A stretch of DNA of 64,000 bases from Laburnicola sp. R22_1 (lineage: Eukaryota > Ascomycota > Dothideomycetes > Pleosporales > Didymosphaeriaceae). Where the stretch lies: assembly GCA_014281115.1 (NCBI GenBank), contig JACONQ010000011.1, positions 1,178,001 through 1,242,000 of the forward strand. The letters run 5' to 3'. The position numbers and the translations under genes are program-made. The notes beneath the pieces were generated by a model. That model saw nothing but the letters and a program-made list of their open reading frames with translations, ran no database searches and was not told the origin of the DNA. This document shows positions 48,891-59,006 of this stretch, piece by piece (position 1 is the stretch's first letter; every line of letters begins with the position of its first letter).

Positions 48891-49385
48891 TGATTTAACG
48901 GCTCCCTACTTAGCTAACCCTACTAGTATAAAAGGCTTACTGCACACCTTAGTTGCTAGTAAAAATAGCTTCCCTACTATATACTATATATATATTATAT
49001 AACTTATAGTAGAACTAATACTAACTCTATTATATAGTCTCTATTTTGCTATAACTGCACTACTAATACTAACTATAACTCTAGCCCTACCGATAATATT
49101 AATTCCTATTTCTACTACTACTTTACTAAAGCTACTTTTTGCTTTTACTACTACTAAATAAACTACTATTATGCTTACTTTAACTACTTTATTATATATA
49201 TAAACACTATACTAACATTAACTAAGAACTAAACTAGATATAAGGATGCTTATAAAAAGGTTAAAAACTAACTAGCTATTTAGCGCTCTAGGCCCTTTAA
49301 TAAATAGCTATATAGATAGACAAATATAGTCTATTAAGCTTAACTATAGCTTATTAGCGACGCAACTAGCGTACCTGTATATAAC
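48891..49385. other. Last RIPed AT-rich remnant
   Basis: About 490 bp saturated with TA and TAG and without frames. Composition switches to genic DNA at ~49,385, only 260 bp before the first gene. Confidence 0.65.
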
Positions 49386-49647
49386 TATTGCTAGGAGAGC
49401 AGAGCTTAGCCGCGACGAGCGGCACCGTTGAATAACAAGTGATCAATGGCGCAATTATATCGTTGGGGGCAAAAGCTTGTACAGTTGAGACAAATAGATA
49501 GAAATTGAGATGAATAGACAGAGGTGACGTTGGCAAGGAACAAGGTGTTTTCCCCACTTCCTCCGCGCCCAAGCTACCAGCTTAGCTTCAAGCCTTCAGC
49601 CTTCACAGCACCCAACATCCATTGGCCACTTTCTACCAACGTCCCAA

Positions 49648-50844
49648 ATGCTCCCGTATCTAGCGCTTCCAGCGCTCGCTCTGACCGCTACTGCCACGGC
49701 CCGACAACGGCCAATTCGTGCCGAAGACTCGCTGCCGCTACCCGAATCCGTATCAGCAGAGCTCCTGTACCTCCACCGCAACCTAGTCGACACCGACTCG
49801 ATCAGCGGCAACGAGCACGACGTGGGCCAATGGCTCGCCTCCTATCTGCGCGACAAGAACTTCACCGTGGAAACGCAAGAAGTCTCCAAGAACCGCTATA
49901 ATATTCTCGCGTACGGCTCGAAGCGCTCGACCACGATCCTCGTCTCCTCGCATATTGATACAGTACCGCCCCACTGGCCCTACTATCGTAACAGAACAAC
50001 TGATATAATCGGCGGTCGTGGGTCTGTCGACGCGAAAGGCAGCGTGGCGGCCCAGATCATTGCGGTTCAAGCATTGAGGGAGCGCCTACAGGATGACTTG
50101 GCGCTATTGTTTGTCGTAGGCGAAGAGACGGGCGGCGACGGCATGCGCGCATTCTCCTCTTGGTCGGAGCGACCACAGCCCAACTACGAGATCGTGGTCT
50201 TCGGAGAGCCAACCGAAGGCAAGCTAGTCTGCGGACACAAGGGCATACTGGGCTTCACTGTACACGTCAAGGGCAAGGCAGCGCATTCAGGCTACCCCTG
50301 GCTGGGCGTCAGCGCAAACGACGTCCTAACGGAAGCGCTTGGAAAATTGCTGGAGCTACGGGAAAACGGGCTACCGTGGTCTGCGAAATACGGCAACACG
50401 ACGATGAACTTTGGCAAGATAGAGGGCGGCGTGGCAGCTAACGTGGTCGCAGAGAAGGCTTCCGCAAACATTGCTGTGCGTCTCGCGGCCGGTACGCCCA
50501 AGGTCGTTCGGGGACTCATAACCAACGCGCTATCGGATGTCAAGTCGCGTGTGGGAGAGCTGGGCGGGGAACTAGAGATTGAATGGTTAGCCGAGGGATA
50601 TCCGCCTGTGAACATCAATTGCGACATCGAGGCCTTCGAGACCATGACGGTCAACTACGGAACTGATGTGCCGCTCCTCGCAGGTGATCATAGGAGGTAT
50701 CTGTATGGGCCCGGAAGCATCTTCGTGGCACATTCGGATCACGAGGCGTTGCATAAGAAGGAGCTAGAGCAGGCAGTGTTGGATTATAGGAGGCTGATCA
50801 TTGAGGCTTCGAGGATGGATCACCAGGACCAGGAAGAGTTGTAA
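49648..50844 (+). CDS. Secreted M20-family metallopeptidase
   Basis: Single exon, 398 aa, a normal length for the ArgE/DapE/carboxypeptidase M20 family. Residues 1-19 form a signal peptide (MLPYLALPALALTATATA). Metal ligands and catalytic residues: H102 and D104 (SSHIDTVPP), D128 bridging (GSVDAKG), catalytic E159 and ligand E160 (VVGEETGG), E187 (FGEPTEGK), H362 or H365 (AHSDHEAL). H213 (AAHSG) lies in the dimerisation domain. It should hydrolyse amide bonds of small peptides or acylated amino acids outside the cell or in the secretory/vacuolar lumen. The substrate cannot be told from sequence; fungal relatives are often annotated as acetylornithine deacetylase or carboxypeptidase. The ATG at 49,648 puts the signal peptide first. 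It is the closest gene to the repeat block. Confidence 0.9.
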   Translation: MLPYLALPALALTATATARQRPIRAEDSLPLPESVSAELLYLHRNLVDTDSISGNEHDVGQWLASYLRDKNFTVETQEVSKNRYNILAYGSKRSTTILVSSHIDTVPPHWPYYRNRTTDIIGGRGSVDAKGSVAAQIIAVQALRERLQDDLALLFVVGEETGGDGMRAFSSWSERPQPNYEIVVFGEPTEGKLVCGHKGILGFTVHVKGKAAHSGYPWLGVSANDVLTEALGKLLELRENGLPWSAKYGNTTMNFGKIEGGVAANVVAEKASANIAVRLAAGTPKVVRGLITNALSDVKSRVGELGGELEIEWLAEGYPPVNINCDIEAFETMTVNYGTDVPLLAGDHRRYLYGPGSIFVAHSDHEALHKKELEQAVLDYRRLIIEASRMDHQDQEEL

Positions 50845-51386
50845 ACAAGAGAATACCCTACGAAGGCATGAAATAAGAAACATTTGAGACGTACAACCTA
50901 TACACACATTACCTCCCGGACATTATAAAGCTAGCGTAAGTGCGCCCCGATGCATCTCGTATGTAAGCTACTTATCAACGCCGTGATGGAATCCGGCCAT
51001 ATGCTCACCGTCCAAGTCTCATCCAGTCGATTGACGCTTTTGTGTTTTGGAAGCCTCCCGACAAGTCATACTCTCACATCATGGCCTCCTCACTTTCAGA
51101 CCGCAAAGCCAAGCAAACGAGACCTTCGGAGCACACCTGCTACTCATCAAACCCACACCTATTACGCATCCCCTATGCGTTTTGGCTATGAAGTTACTTA
51201 TAGACATCCACACTACGAGACGACAACATGCATGGTTGAATCTTTATTCAGTACACATTACATGCACAGCATGTGCTCCTACTGCACAAGAAAACAATCA
51301 TGGAAAAGGACACAAAACATATATACACCACAAGAAATCGCCCTACCAAAAAAGTCCACCAATCCCTCACCCGCTTATTGCCCAGC
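50845..51386. other. Intergenic region between convergent genes
   Basis: 540 bp. Only short shadow frames are present, and it holds the 3' UTRs of the M20 peptidase (+) and the pectate lyase (-). No repeat seen. Confidence 0.6.
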
Positions 51387-52308
51387 CTAGCAACTCTTCA
51401 CCGCCGAAGCTGTATACTTGCAATTCGCCGACGGCCCCTTATGCACAGACTTAGGCTCACTCCCAGGCTTCGTCCCCTGAAACTCCTCACAAATCGTCTT
51501 CACCGACGACGCACAAGTCGACGAAATCGTCGCCGTGCCGCCAAAGTTGGGGTTAATACCAGCGAGGACTTTTCCATTGTACGCTTTTACGTTCTTGATG
51601 ACGACGGAGCGGGAGACGGAATTCTTGCAGTTGCCGCAGGCGCGGTAGAGTTTGCCGAAGTCCTGGGGAGCGGGGGGGTTAGCGGGGATATTTGTGGGGG
51701 AGAGGGGAGAGGGAGAGGGAGAGATGGGTTGAGCTGGGGACTTACCATGACGGTGAAGCCGTCGATGGTCACGGTGCCCTTTCCGTTATGCTGGATGACC
51801 TTGTCGTCTGCGCCTTGAGCGCCTCCTCCTTTGACGAGGGAATTGCCGTCGCCCTTGATGGTGAGGGCGTCTTCGCAGACGTTGGTCCACCAGACGTTCT
51901 CGATGGTGCAGGCGCCCTTGCAGTGGACACCTTCGATTTGGTCTGCGCAGAGGAGGCATTGTTAGCACGGGATCTACCGGACTTCTGCTAGGATTGCATG
52001 GAAAGCTTACCAGCGCCAATGATGGCGTTCTTCAAAGTAGCGCCGTTCTCGAGGATGAATACCGCATCAGCATCACCGCCCTCGGCTTGGCCAGTACACT
52101 TGACGCCGCGACCGTACGTCTTGAAACCGCCATCCCACACGCCGCTGATGCTCTTGGGCTTGTTGTAGGTGACGGGGCCCTTGGACTTCGGTACGGGGAG
52201 AGTGGCACGCTTGGTCAAGCTGAAGAACTCGTTGGGAGTTTGGGCAGCAGGACCAGCAGCGATAGGCGCCACCAAGGCAGCGACGGTAGCAACGATTGTG
52301 AACTTCAT
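51387..52308 (-). CDS. Secreted pectate lyase, PL3 family
   Basis: Three exons: 52308-52011, 51942-51746 and 51662-51387. Introns of 68 and 83 bp have GTAAGC/GTAAGT donors and GCAG/CCAG acceptors. They give 256 aa ending AVKSC. The signal peptide is residues 1-18 ([18 protein letters not shown]). A KR site at the end of FFSLTKR suggests Kex2 removal of a short propeptide. Family hallmarks: [20 protein letters not shown], then [13 protein letters not shown] with the Ca-binding acidic residues, and [12 protein letters not shown]. The fold is a right-handed beta-helix. The enzyme cleaves polygalacturonate by beta-elimination and is Ca2+-dependent. It acts on plant cell walls, suggesting a plant-associated host. 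Confidence 0.93.
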
Positions 52309-53092
52309 ATTTGGAGTGTCTAAACTTTCGGAATTGGTTCTAGAAGAGAGAATGTGAGACTCGAGAATGAGATGATCCTGAAGTAAGGCGTTCACCCTCC
52401 TTTTTATACAAGATCCCCTGCTGACCCCGCGCCATTCCAAGCCCCTCGATACTGATCGAAAGTTGCCTACAATGGTAATCAAAGTCTTCCTTCCGGCACC
52501 ATGCTTTAGTGGGAGCTCTCACGATGCTATTCGAAACACCAAACATCCGCATGCGGTATCGTTAGCTCTAGCGCTCCAGGTCAGCTTGGTGTGAGAGGCC
52601 CCTAGCACCTTGGCAGAAAATCTTATATGAGTTGATCGAGTTGATCGAGACTGTTCTTTTGCAATTCACGGTCGTTTCGAAGTGTTACCAGGGCGCTCCC
52701 GCGTGGCCTCTGCAAATGAATCGACCCGAAACCGAGATACGGGTTGTCAAGGCTCTCCCGCTAGATCATCCACGAATGAGACCCGCAACTAACACTAGCG
52801 CCCGTTCCCGACGCGTTAAATAAATCTCCATCAGTGTCATGATTCATGAACCGGAATGAGGAGATTACACTGGGAAACATGCGGTCGAAGGGACACCAAA
52901 TGCTGAAATGATACACCGTACAGTGGCTCATACAACAGATGCACAACAGTAGAGCATCAATGGACTCCCAGCCTTCACGCGATCCTGGTTGGAAAAGACT
53001 CTAGTCGAGAAGGTTCGACGTGTGCGGCCAGATCACTCACTTCTCGGCGCCTCGTGCATATCGAGAATATTCCCTCCAATTGTAATTTCTCC
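52309..53092. other. Pectate lyase upstream region and methyltransferase 3' flank
   Basis: 780 bp without a supported gene. It holds the promoter of the pectate lyase (minus strand). A TTTTTATAC-like box at 52,400 lies ~90 bp upstream of its ATG. Confidence 0.5.
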
Positions 53093-54556
53093 TCACGCCT
53101 CTTCCCCTCCCGCCTGGGCAGCCTCCTTGTCTTGCCGTAATGTACTCGTTGGCACTTCGCTCTGATGTCCTGGTTTGCGAAACACAGCCTGCATCCAACA
53201 GCGGTACATTTTGAGTCTACGCTGGCGATTTACCAGCATGCGTCTGTCGATGCCGAAGTGGACGATTTCGAAGGCGGGGCGTGGAGGTTGTTGTGCTTCT
53301 TCGGATTCTGGTGGTGAGATTAGTGTTGATGAGCCTGGCTCGGGGATATTATCTTGCTTTCCGGTATTCGAGTCGTCGAGAGAGAGATCTGTGACTGATT
53401 GGGCTAGAGATGATGGCTCGACTTTCCCGTTTGTTTGTGCTGAAGTAGGTGGTGTAGGCTGCTGTTCTGGTAGAGAAGGTGCCGATGTCTTGCCACTCCA
53501 TATATCTTCCAATTCCTCCTTCTCGAAGAAATACACGCGTGTACCATCTCCCCTGACGTAGAAGTTCTCTTCCATATACCTCCCCTTCTTGAATCGCACC
53601 TGCGCCAAATCACCTCTCCCATAGTCTCTAAATAACACTTGTCCGCCTGGCTTCAGCACCCTCCATACATTCCGCACTGCCTGGTCCCATTGTCGCGGGT
53701 TCAGCGCAGAGAAGATGAAAATCATGAGCACAACATCCACACTCCCTTCCTCAAGCCCAGGCGGTAGTCCACCGTTTTCCGAATCTGACGAGGCAGCCAC
53801 ATCCCACACATCCGCCTGTATATATTGGGGGTCGTATAATTCGTGGTTCCGTATCAGCTCCACGGCCTTCTTAGAAAAGTCACACGCATGAATCTTCAAC
53901 CCTGGGTTCATCCTCTTCTGCAAGATAGGAAAAGCACTATTCCCCGCGCCCGCACCAACCTCCAACACCACAGCGGGCGCACTCTCCTCCCTTGTAACCT
54001 CATCCAGCACTGGAAATTCCTGCGCCAGCCACTTCCGATTCTTGAAAAAATTCGTCTTATTGTTTTTGTAAAAGAGGTTCCACCACTTCTCAGGGTTATC
54101 ATTAAACCTCTTCTTGTCGAAATCTGATACGGGGTCTGCGCGCTGTTTTTCGTATTGGCTGGACGAGAACGAGGCATAGGCCGGGTCGACGTCGATGTGG
54201 TCCCATGCGTTGAATTCGAAGATATCGTCGCCTTCTTCAAGGAACCGTGAGCCAAAGGCGAAGGGATCGCTCCGCTTTTGGTTATTCGTGGGGGAGTGGG
54301 AGCGATGTGCGGGTTTGCGGAGGGGTGCGATGGAAGCGGGGACGCCGTACGCGTCGGATTCGGGAGGTATCGAGGGTTCAGACGGCGGTGAGGCGGGTGT
54401 CGAGGTGGACGCGGAACGCGGGATGGGATCAACGGTTACGGCGAAGCGCATGTGCTCCATTGCTTTGGAGAGTTGTTGCTTGGGTTGCTGCTTCGTGGAC
54501 TGCGAGTCGTTGGTTTGGTAGCGCGGGTCGGTGGTCTCTCCTATTGAGGGCTCCAT
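53093..54556 (-). CDS. tRNA (cytosine-32 N3)-methyltransferase, Trm140/METTL2-6-8 type
   Basis: Single exon, 487 aa from the ATG at 54,556. A longer frame to 54,574 begins with TTG and is not used. The N-terminal ~95 residues are Ser/Pro-rich and disordered. The family signature follows: RFNDNPEKWWNLFYKNNKTN, then the SAM-binding VLEVGAGAGNSAFPIL, CDFSKKAVE, DVVLMIFIFSALNP, VLKPGGQVLFRDYGRGDLAQ, ENFYVRGDGTRVYFF. A ~75-residue Ser/Pro/Gln-rich insertion splits the C-terminal end, which resumes at IVHFGIDRRMLVNRQRRLKM. The enzyme makes m3C at position 32 of tRNA-Thr and/or tRNA-Ser in the cytoplasm. It is divergent from COQ10 with ~325 bp between ATGs. Confidence 0.9.
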   Translation of the reverse strand: MEPSIGETTDPRYQTNDSQSTKQQPKQQLSKAMEHMRFAVTVDPIPRSASTSTPASPPSEPSIPPESDAYGVPASIAPLRKPAHRSHSPTNNQKRSDPFAFGSRFLEEGDDIFEFNAWDHIDVDPAYASFSSSQYEKQRADPVSDFDKKRFNDNPEKWWNLFYKNNKTNFFKNRKWLAQEFPVLDEVTREESAPAVVLEVGAGAGNSAFPILQKRMNPGLKIHACDFSKKAVELIRNHELYDPQYIQADVWDVAASSDSENGGLPPGLEEGSVDVVLMIFIFSALNPRQWDQAVRNVWRVLKPGGQVLFRDYGRGDLAQVRFKKGRYMEENFYVRGDGTRVYFFEKEELEDIWSGKTSAPSLPEQQPTPPTSAQTNGKVEPSSLAQSVTDLSLDDSNTGKQDNIPEPGSSTLISPPESEEAQQPPRPAFEIVHFGIDRRMLVNRQRRLKMYRCWMQAVFRKPGHQSEVPTSTLRQDKEAAQAGGEEA

Positions 54557-54880
54557 ATTTGCAAAGAGGCTCAAAAAGGAAGAAATAGTTGCAGTCTCGT
54601 GGCGACGTGTTCGTGTGTATGCGGAAGGGGGGAAGGGTAGCGATTTGGAAATTTTGGTACAATCGATAAGCGAAAGGAGCCAAGCCTGTTCAGGTTAGCT
54701 TAATCTTTGTTCCTGGCAGCATGATTTCGTCAGCCAATCCAATACACAACTCACCGTCACGGTGATAACCATACCCACCAGCCCAAGCTTCGTTGCCTCC
54801 AACACTGGCACCATGTCTTCGAGGTGACATCAGCTTCCTCTTGCTCCACCTACACCCTGCGCCATCACACTACCCGCACA
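54557..54880. promoter_or_regulatory. Divergent promoter region, methyltransferase / COQ10
   Basis: 324 bp between two start codons facing away from each other. CCAATCC at 54,736-54,742 is a CCAAT-type box. No other element stands out. Confidence 0.5.
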
Positions 54881-55606
54881 ATGGCGGCTCCACGAACGCT
54901 CATCCGCCCTCTCCTCCGCGGTCCACCACCCCCCACGCACCACCGAACTTTCCTCCCAAACCCCTTCCAATACGCCCTCAACCCGTTAAACGCCTCTTCC
55001 ACACCACAGACGCTCACCGCAACACGAACTCTGCCCTACCCAGCGCAACCCATCTACTCCATCGTCTCCGACGTCCAAAGCTACTCCTCCTTCCTCCCAT
55101 ACTGCCAATCCTCCAGCGTAACGCGCTGGTCCTCCTCCGACCCCACGTATGCGCGGAAATGGCCCTCCGAGGCAAAGATAGTAGTCGGCTGGGGCAACCT
55201 GACCGAAACATTTACATCGCGCGTGTTCTGTGTGCCGGGTCGGATAGTCGAAAGCATAGGCGGCAGCACTGAAACAGAGTTACCAGCGAAAGATATAGCG
55301 CATCATTTTGAGGGGTCACGAGATGGGGACAAGAGCGCGAAGGGCGCGGCGAATGGGCTGATGACACATTTGAGGAGTCGGTGGACTATTGAAGCGTTGG
55401 GGAAACATAAGACGGAGGTTTCGTTGGCGCTGGAGTTTGCGTTTGCCAATCCCATGTATACGGCACTGAGTGCGGGGGCGGCGCCGAAGGTGGCGGATAT
55501 CATGATTAAGGCGTTCGAAGAGCGCGTGAAGAGGTTGCTAGACCGGAATCCGGAGATGACGAAAGCTTCGCTGGGAGAACTGGAGGGAAGCAAGCTAAAG
55601 AGGTGA
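54881..55606 (+). CDS. COQ10: Coenzyme Q-binding protein COQ10, mitochondrial
   Basis: Single exon, 241 aa from the ATG at 54,881. An upstream in-frame extension to 54,824 starts with GTG and is not used. The N-terminus is Arg/Pro-rich without acidic residues (MAAPRTLIRPLLRG), as expected of a mitochondrial presequence. The START/polyketide-cyclase fold begins at LPYPAQPIYSIVSDVQSYSS, followed by FLPYCQ, VGWGNLTETFTSRV, LRSRWTIEALGKHKTEVSLA and LEFAFANPMYTALS, the COQ10 signature. The protein binds ubiquinone and supports electron transport and CoQ biosynthesis on the matrix side of the inner membrane. Its 3' end converges with the J-domain gene on the other strand. Confidence 0.92.
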   Translation: MAAPRTLIRPLLRGPPPPTHHRTFLPNPFQYALNPLNASSTPQTLTATRTLPYPAQPIYSIVSDVQSYSSFLPYCQSSSVTRWSSSDPTYARKWPSEAKIVVGWGNLTETFTSRVFCVPGRIVESIGGSTETELPAKDIAHHFEGSRDGDKSAKGAANGLMTHLRSRWTIEALGKHKTEVSLALEFAFANPMYTALSAGAAPKVADIMIKAFEERVKRLLDRNPEMTKASLGELEGSKLKR

Positions 55607-55972
55607 TAGGGGAGGAATAGACCTTGAAGTATGCGTGAGGGCATAGCTGAGCTTTTCCAGGCGAAGGAGAAAGCTGAAAGCATGCGTGAAGGCATTTCCG
55701 AGGTGACAGATGATGAAACAGCCGGAGCATACACAAAGGAAGAGTTCCAGTGTTCGAATTGTACGACATTATACATAGCCTGGCGTTGGATACATCATGA
55801 AAGTTATCTTGACGAAGACCACATTTCTTAGATTCGTCTTCATTACTACATAATCATAACCCAGCGCAACCAAATCCAAAAACATCAGAGGATATCATTA
55901 CACCTCCCCATCATACAAACGCACCCTTCTCAAAACTCCAAAACCCCATCCATATCTTTCCTTCGTCCCCGC
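55607..55972. other. Intergenic region between convergent COQ10 and J-protein genes
   Basis: 366 bp of 3' flanks. The short frames seen here are not supported. Confidence 0.55.
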
Positions 55973-56853
55973 TCACGAGCCCACAGCATGCGCAAACACC
56001 CTAGCCGCAAGATCACTCAACAACCTCGCCTTATCCGACTGCGGCAACTCCTGAAAAACACTATACACACTCTTCCCTCTCGCATCCCTCACGGCCCCCA
56101 ACCGATTTCCCGCCACCGCCCCGGCCACCATGCCCGGAAAATTAGCCACAATGAAGCCCATCACCGCGCCGCTCGCGCCCCCCAACACGCTCCAGAACCG
56201 GCCCGTAGGCGTATTCTGCTCCCCCTCCGCCATACCCTGCTCTCTCAGCATCTCCTCAAACACATTGCCAAACTGCTCCGATGAGAAGCGGTTATGTGAC
56301 TCTTCGGTGTTGCCTGCGGGCGCGCTGCCAAAGCCGAATGCAGACCAGGGGAAGCCGCCGAAGCCGGCTCCGGCGTTGGCGTTGGCGTTGGGCGGCGGGA
56401 TGTCTTCTTCGTAGTCGGGGGATTCGGGGGCGGGCGCGCCGCCCGTGAAGGACTGGTAGCTGCGGGCGGTGTCGTAGTCGCGGCGGCGGGTGGGGTCCGA
56501 CAGCGTGTAGTAGGCGTCGTTTATTTGCTGGAAGCGCTTTGTGCGGGCTGTGCGCTCGGGGCTGTCAGTCGAGACGCGGTCGGGGTGGTGCTTTAGGGCC
56601 TGTCTGCGGGAGAGAGTGAGTTAGTGTGTGCGCATGGGTGGTGGTGGACGGTGGGCGGCGCGTACTTCTTGTAGGCATCACGGATTTGTTGTTGGGTGGC
56701 CTTTTCGTTGACTTCTAGCACTTTATCTGTGGGGACGCGTGAGCTTTCAGAGGGCTGTATGGAGAGCTGGGAGCTTACAATAGTCTACTCTGGGCGCTGC
56801 GGTATGTCAGCCTGATTCAGTATAGAGAGGGATTAAATGCGCGTACCGGACAT
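55973..56853 (-). CDS. Small J-domain protein (DnaJ/Hsp40), 238 aa, four exons
   Basis: Exons: 56853-56847 (7 nt, ATGTCCG), 56796-56779 (18 nt), 56726-56666 (61 nt) and 56603-55973. Introns are 50, 52 and 62 bp with GTACGC/GTAAGC donors and CGCAG/CACAG acceptors. The spliced length is 717 nt. The product starts MSAPRVDYYKVLEVNEKA; the J domain covers residues ~7-70 with HPD at 35-37. A Pro/Asn/Gly/Ala-rich linker follows. Then comes a hydrophobic glycine-zipper-like segment (GGASGAVMGFIVANFPGMVA, GAVAGNRLGAVRDARGKSV). It should stimulate an Hsp70 partner. The C-terminal Gly-rich hydrophobic segment suggests membrane association. It differs from classical DnaJ in lacking the zinc finger and CTD. 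Confidence 0.87.
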
Positions 56854-57486
56854 GGTTGGGGATGTGGGTAGGCTATATTCGGAGCGGTATCAAGGAAGGA
56901 GAAGAGGAAGGTTGTGGGTTTGCGGGTATGTACAGGTATAATAGGTCAAGGATAAATCGCGCTGAAGCGCGAGCGTGGCCAGAGAGACATCCCGCGACTG
57001 TGGCGACGTCAGTTTCCGCTTCTAGATCACAGGCCACCTAGCTTGTTGTCTTGCATCTGAGACACTCGCAATCCACATCTAACCACCGCATGTGCTCTCA
57101 TCACAGCAAAAGCCCAGAGATATATTTCTGAAATCGTTCACGAAATTTGTCAACTTGAAGATTGCGGCCGCTCAGTGAAAACAGCTCACTCAAACGCCGA
57201 CCAATCTGGACCACAACACATTTTATCAGCGTACGAAAAACATTTAACAATCATCTTGAGCACTTCAGATGAAGTAGGAAATATTAAAATTTTCCAAGCA
57301 CCGAGGTGCAACCTAATCTAAGGAAACAGAGCCTTCCAACGCGCCAATGTATCCTGCGCAATGACCGATAATGCATACCCATAAAAAAGACCCGACAGAA
57401 ATGACTATGCAGAACATCAACCCGGAATCAGTTGAACAAAAACTTCCCAATGACATAGATAGTAGTATAGCAACAAACGGTCGTGA
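56854..57486. other. Intergenic region upstream of the J-protein gene
   Basis: 630 bp with no supported gene; it serves as promoter of the J-protein and 3' flank of the next minus-strand gene. Confidence 0.5.
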
Positions 57487-58929
57487 TTAGTTTTTCCGGC
57501 GACTTCGACCACTTCTCCGACGTCTCTCGCTATCCTTCCCGCTTCCACCAGTTGACCCTTCTTTGATAGTACCCTTCCCGGTCTGCACCCTGGAGCCATT
57601 GTCATCAGCTTGCGGAATGCCATCGACTATGACCGAATCCCGGTCGTGGTCTTCTCCGCTCACCTCGGCCCTGCCTCCCTTATGGGAAATCGCAGGATCG
57701 GAGTAACTGCCTTGGATGCCTTGCACGGCTTTCGCACGCTGAACTGGGACTGGTACGCGCCGCGGCATTGTATAAGATGCTTCGGAAGACCCAGAAGCCA
57801 CCCTCCGAACATATGGGGGTTGGCCTGAAGGTTGAGCCAGGTGACCGGCCGCTTGATATTGGTATTGCTCTGCGTCGTGGTGTTTGTACTCAGTAACGGG
57901 GAAAGGTACCAGCTTGGGCGGTTGCTGCAAGGTCGACGAGCGGCTACGGCCACTCGAGGATGATTGATTAGCGGCGTCGTCGTGGCCTAATGAAAGTGAA
58001 GAAGAAGATCCAGGTCGTGCAGTTTGAGGAGGAGTTGGCATCCGATATCTCACTGGAGAAGTAGGGAAAGCGCCTGGGATCTCCCTAGGTGGCGTGTCCC
58101 GAGGAGATCTTTGCCCTTGTCTTTCTCTTCTTGAGCTACCCGCATCGTTTGCTCTTGTCCGCGCAGGTCTCTCATTGCCGTTGGAAGCGGAACGAGAATC
58201 TGGTCGTGAGGTTGGACTTGACGGGTATGCATTGATGGGTGTGAATATCGGTTGCCCATTGGGCCCTGGAATGAAGAAACCGGGTGGAGGTTGCTGAATG
58301 ATCGTTTCTGTAGCATTCGAGGTAGCTCGTGCTCGGTTGTTCGACTTGTCCTTCTTTGATCGGTTTCCAAAGATGGACGACCGCCGTTGGTTCTTCTTCG
58401 CTCGCGGGTTGCTCGAACCTGATACGCCAGTGTTACTCGAAGTGGTAGCCGCTGCTGTGCCTGGACCGTTGACCACAGGTGCGCCGAGTGGCCTGGCTCT
58501 GGCGGCTTGATGGTGCGCTGCAAGCACTCTCTGGCGCCAAAGCCATTTCTGGTAGTTTTCAAGTTCCTCAGGACTGAGTTGCACGTCTGCTTCACCATTT
58601 GCCTTAGCTAAACGGATCTTGTTCAAGGTGCGCTGGAACAGAAGCTCCTGATACTCGGCAGCAGATATTGTAACCTCACCCGCATCTTGGTAGTATTCCT
58701 CCTCTTCAAAGTAGCCATAGTCTTCTCCATATGCCATTCCGTCTGGTTCCGCAGTGCGTCGTTCCCATTCTCTCAAGTCCATGTCGTTGAAATAAAGCTC
58801 ATCTGGATTCAAGGGTTGCTTGCCATTTGTTACCATGTTGTTACCGTAATCTAATGAAACGCCGTTGTTTTCGTCCCCACTGTCACCTTCTCGAAATCTA
58901 TAAACGTCTTCCGCCTCGTCCAAATACAT
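57487..58929 (-). CDS. Disordered Ser/Arg/Pro-rich protein of unknown function, 480 aa
   Basis: Single open exon from the ATG at 58,929. I do not recognise a named family. The acidic N-terminus (DEAEDVYRFREGDSGDE) is followed by an Asp/Tyr/Glu-rich patch (EDYGYFEEEEYYQDAGE). A helical, probably coiled-coil segment follows (YQELLFQRTLNKIRLAKANG, then ELENYQKWLWRQRVLAAHHQ). About 300 residues of Ser/Pro/Arg/Gln-rich low complexity end in a basic tail (SERRRRSGRSRRKN). The frame stays open upstream of the ATG across the 77-bp gap into the PRA1 3' end (VSFFRGGGLGGRPRAPY; TTPPWGRPPGGRGAADVG). The true start could therefore be a spliced upstream exon. A scaffold or RNA-associated role is possible but unproven. 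Confidence 0.75.
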   Translation of the reverse strand: MYLDEAEDVYRFREGDSGDENNGVSLDYGNNMVTNGKQPLNPDELYFNDMDLREWERRTAEPDGMAYGEDYGYFEEEEYYQDAGEVTISAAEYQELLFQRTLNKIRLAKANGEADVQLSPEELENYQKWLWRQRVLAAHHQAARARPLGAPVVNGPGTAAATTSSNTGVSGSSNPRAKKNQRRSSIFGNRSKKDKSNNRARATSNATETIIQQPPPGFFIPGPNGQPIFTPINAYPSSPTSRPDSRSASNGNERPARTRANDAGSSRRERQGQRSPRDTPPREIPGAFPTSPVRYRMPTPPQTARPGSSSSLSLGHDDAANQSSSSGRSRSSTLQQPPKLVPFPVTEYKHHDAEQYQYQAAGHLAQPSGQPPYVRRVASGSSEASYTMPRRVPVPVQRAKAVQGIQGSYSDPAISHKGGRAEVSGEDHDRDSVIVDGIPQADDNGSRVQTGKGTIKEGSTGGSGKDSERRRRSGRSRRKN

Positions 58930-59006
58930 GCCTACATCTGCTGCTCCTCTCCCCCCCGGTGGTCTTCCCCATGGGGGCGTAGTGTAAGGAGCTCGCGGCC
59001 GACCGC

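Noticed and set aside
50950..51818. Plus-strand frames of 135-181 codons
   Set aside because: They lie in intergenic DNA or antisense to the pectate lyase exons; the antisense ones follow codon constraints of the real gene.
54557..54574. Six-residue N-terminal extension of the tRNA methyltransferase
   Set aside because: It would begin with TTG; the ATG at 54,556 is the first proper start.
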